A program made the position numbers and the translations under genes. A stretch of 57,821 nucleotides of DNA. Source: Sphingomonadales bacterium (GTDB lineage: Bacteria > Pseudomonadota > Alphaproteobacteria > Sphingomonadales > Sphingomonadaceae). Location of the stretch: the NCBI GenBank assembly GCA_017309275.1, contig JAFKLT010000060.1, positions 1 through 57,821 on the forward strand, written 5' to 3'. This document shows, piece by piece, positions 57,097-57,821 of the stretch. Each line of letters begins with the position of its first letter. Position 1 is the stretch's first letter. The notes beneath the pieces are model-generated. The model saw nothing but the letters and a program-made list of their open reading frames with translations. It was not told the DNA's origin and did not search any database.

Positions 57097-57719
57097 CCCC
57101 GCGCCTGCATCCGGGCGAGATAGCGCGCGAGGATATCGATCTCCAGATTGACCGGGCGTCCGGCGGCCGCTTCGTCGAGCGTCGTCATCTCCTGCGTATG
57201 CGGGATGATGTTGAGCGTGAAATGCGCGGTGCCGTCGGCCTGGTCGGTCACTTCGTTGACCGTCAGCGAGATGCCGTCGACCGTGATCGATCCCTTGGGC
57301 GCGATATGTGCGGCCAACTCGGCGGGCGCGGCGATCACGACGCCGACGCTGTCGCCGACCGGGGTCACCGAAACGATGTGCCCGATGCCGTCGACGTGGC
57401 CGGTGACGATATGCCCGCCCAACTCGTCGCCGATCCGCAGCGCGCGTTCCAGGTTCAGGCGGCGTCCGGCGTCCCACATGCCGGGGGCGGTGCGCGCCAG
57501 CGTCTCGCCGCTTGCGTCGATCGCGAACCAGTGGCCTTCGCCGTCGGCGCCCTTGTCGACGACGGTCAGGCATGCGCCCGAACAGGCGATCGACGCGCCA
57601 AGGTCGATCGTGCCGGTGTCATAGGCGGTGCCGATGACGAGCCGCGTGTCGCCGCGATCCTCGCGGCTGCGGATGGTGCCGATGTCGGTGATGATGCCGG
57701 TAAACATGGGAGCGGTCAT
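57093..57719 (-). CDS. ribE: riboflavin synthase, alpha subunit
   Basis: A 208-residue enzyme that dismutates two lumazines into riboflavin. It shows the internal duplication of the family: MFTGIITDIGTI ... DLGASIACSGACLTVVD in the N-terminal half and GGHIVTGHVDGIGHIVS ... GSITVDGISLTVNEV in the second. A start at ATG 57707 would remove four residues. The ATG overlaps the ribD stop by four bases and the next gene overlaps its stop. It works with ribH (49605-50030) though on a different operon. Confidence 0.95.
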   Translation of the reverse strand: MTAPMFTGIITDIGTIRSREDRGDTRLVIGTAYDTGTIDLGASIACSGACLTVVDKGADGEGHWFAIDASGETLARTAPGMWDAGRRLNLERALRIGDELGGHIVTGHVDGIGHIVSVTPVGDSVGVVIAAPAELAAHIAPKGSITVDGISLTVNEVTDQADGTAHFTLNIIPHTQEMTTLDEAAAGRPVNLEIDILARYLARMQARG

Positions 57720-57821
57720 TCCTTCCTGATGCGCTCGTAGACGTCGATCCGGTCGCTGCCAAGCGTCCGGCTGTCGGCCAGGCGCCAGCGCCCGTGCGCG
57801 CCCGCCAGATCGCCGAGGCCG
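57716..57821 (-). CDS. ribD: RibD C-terminal fragment, cut by the window edge
   Basis: Only the last 34 codons are present, reading LADSRTLGSDRIDVYERIRKE before the stop. This ending and the coupling to ribE identify the bifunctional deaminase/reductase RibD, which makes the pyrimidine that RibH uses. The rest lies to the right of the window. Confidence 0.8.
   Translation of the reverse strand, partial: GLGDLAGAHGRWRLADSRTLGSDRIDVYERIRKE

Overview
The window is about 58 kb of GC-rich chromosomal DNA from an alphaproteobacterium, most likely a sphingomonad of the Sphingopyxis/Sphingomonas type. This rests on strong GC bias at third codon positions, tandem TonB-dependent receptors, the leuS-lptE-holA order, COQ9, MmcB, DUF3576 and DUF4402 proteins, and the helicase/PdeM repair genes. 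It is densely coded: about 57 genes are supported, many joined by 1-14 base stop/start overlaps. No gene-free gap exceeds 300 bases; the longest are 37215-37482 and 29532-29751. I see no tRNA, rRNA, CRISPR array, insertion sequence, prophage or origin. Organism identity is inferred from gene content only.

Layout. 1-5024: 3' part of an MprF-like lysyl-phosphatidylglycerol synthase, a small PDZ protein, an OmpR/histidine-kinase pair coupled to it, and a LuxR-type regulator with a degenerate receiver. 5083-8333 (minus): a malonyltransferase-family enzyme coupled to a fused E1 alpha/beta 2-oxoacid dehydrogenase. 8495-15778: a tightly overlapping operon DUF4129-DUF4350-MoxR-DUF58-SpoIIM-RDD, running into a nitroreductase and a lipoprotein. 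15879-22176: a lipoprotein, gyrB, an RlpA-like protein, glutaminase, a VOC-ArsR-SRPBCC operon and a small exported protein. 22282-26571: Lhr-like helicase, two-domain retropepsin-like protease and PdeM phosphoesterase. 26730-32484: two paralogous TonB-dependent receptors, each followed by a good intrinsic terminator.

32590-37214 (minus): DUF3576 lipoprotein-leuS-lptE-holA. 37483-40080: an unknown exported protein, a ThiE/TenI-like protein, YggS and a DUF4402 protein. 40178-43049: a compact type III polyketide synthase-methyltransferase-flavoprotein operon, probably making a modified phenolic or pyrone lipid. 43110-48275: MsrB, a class A penicillin-binding protein, the SCO-YcgN-YgjP operon and an ankyrin protein. 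48331-50661: RibB with an N-terminal helix-turn-helix, RibH and a membrane protein. 50695-53488: old yellow enzyme, EamA transporter and COQ9. 53543-56739: FeoA-FeoB, SSB and MmcB. 56743-57821 (minus): ribD (3' end)-ribE-small membrane protein.

The most interesting candidate system is the riboflavin locus. RibB carries its own XRE-like helix-turn-helix, and a perfect 13-base palindrome lies between a consensus -35 and the expected -10 just upstream, with no room for an FMN riboswitch. This suggests that a biosynthetic enzyme may repress its own operon. Next come the three-gene type III PKS cluster, the E1/acyltransferase pair, and the VOC-ArsR-SRPBCC operon with a palindrome inside its promoter.
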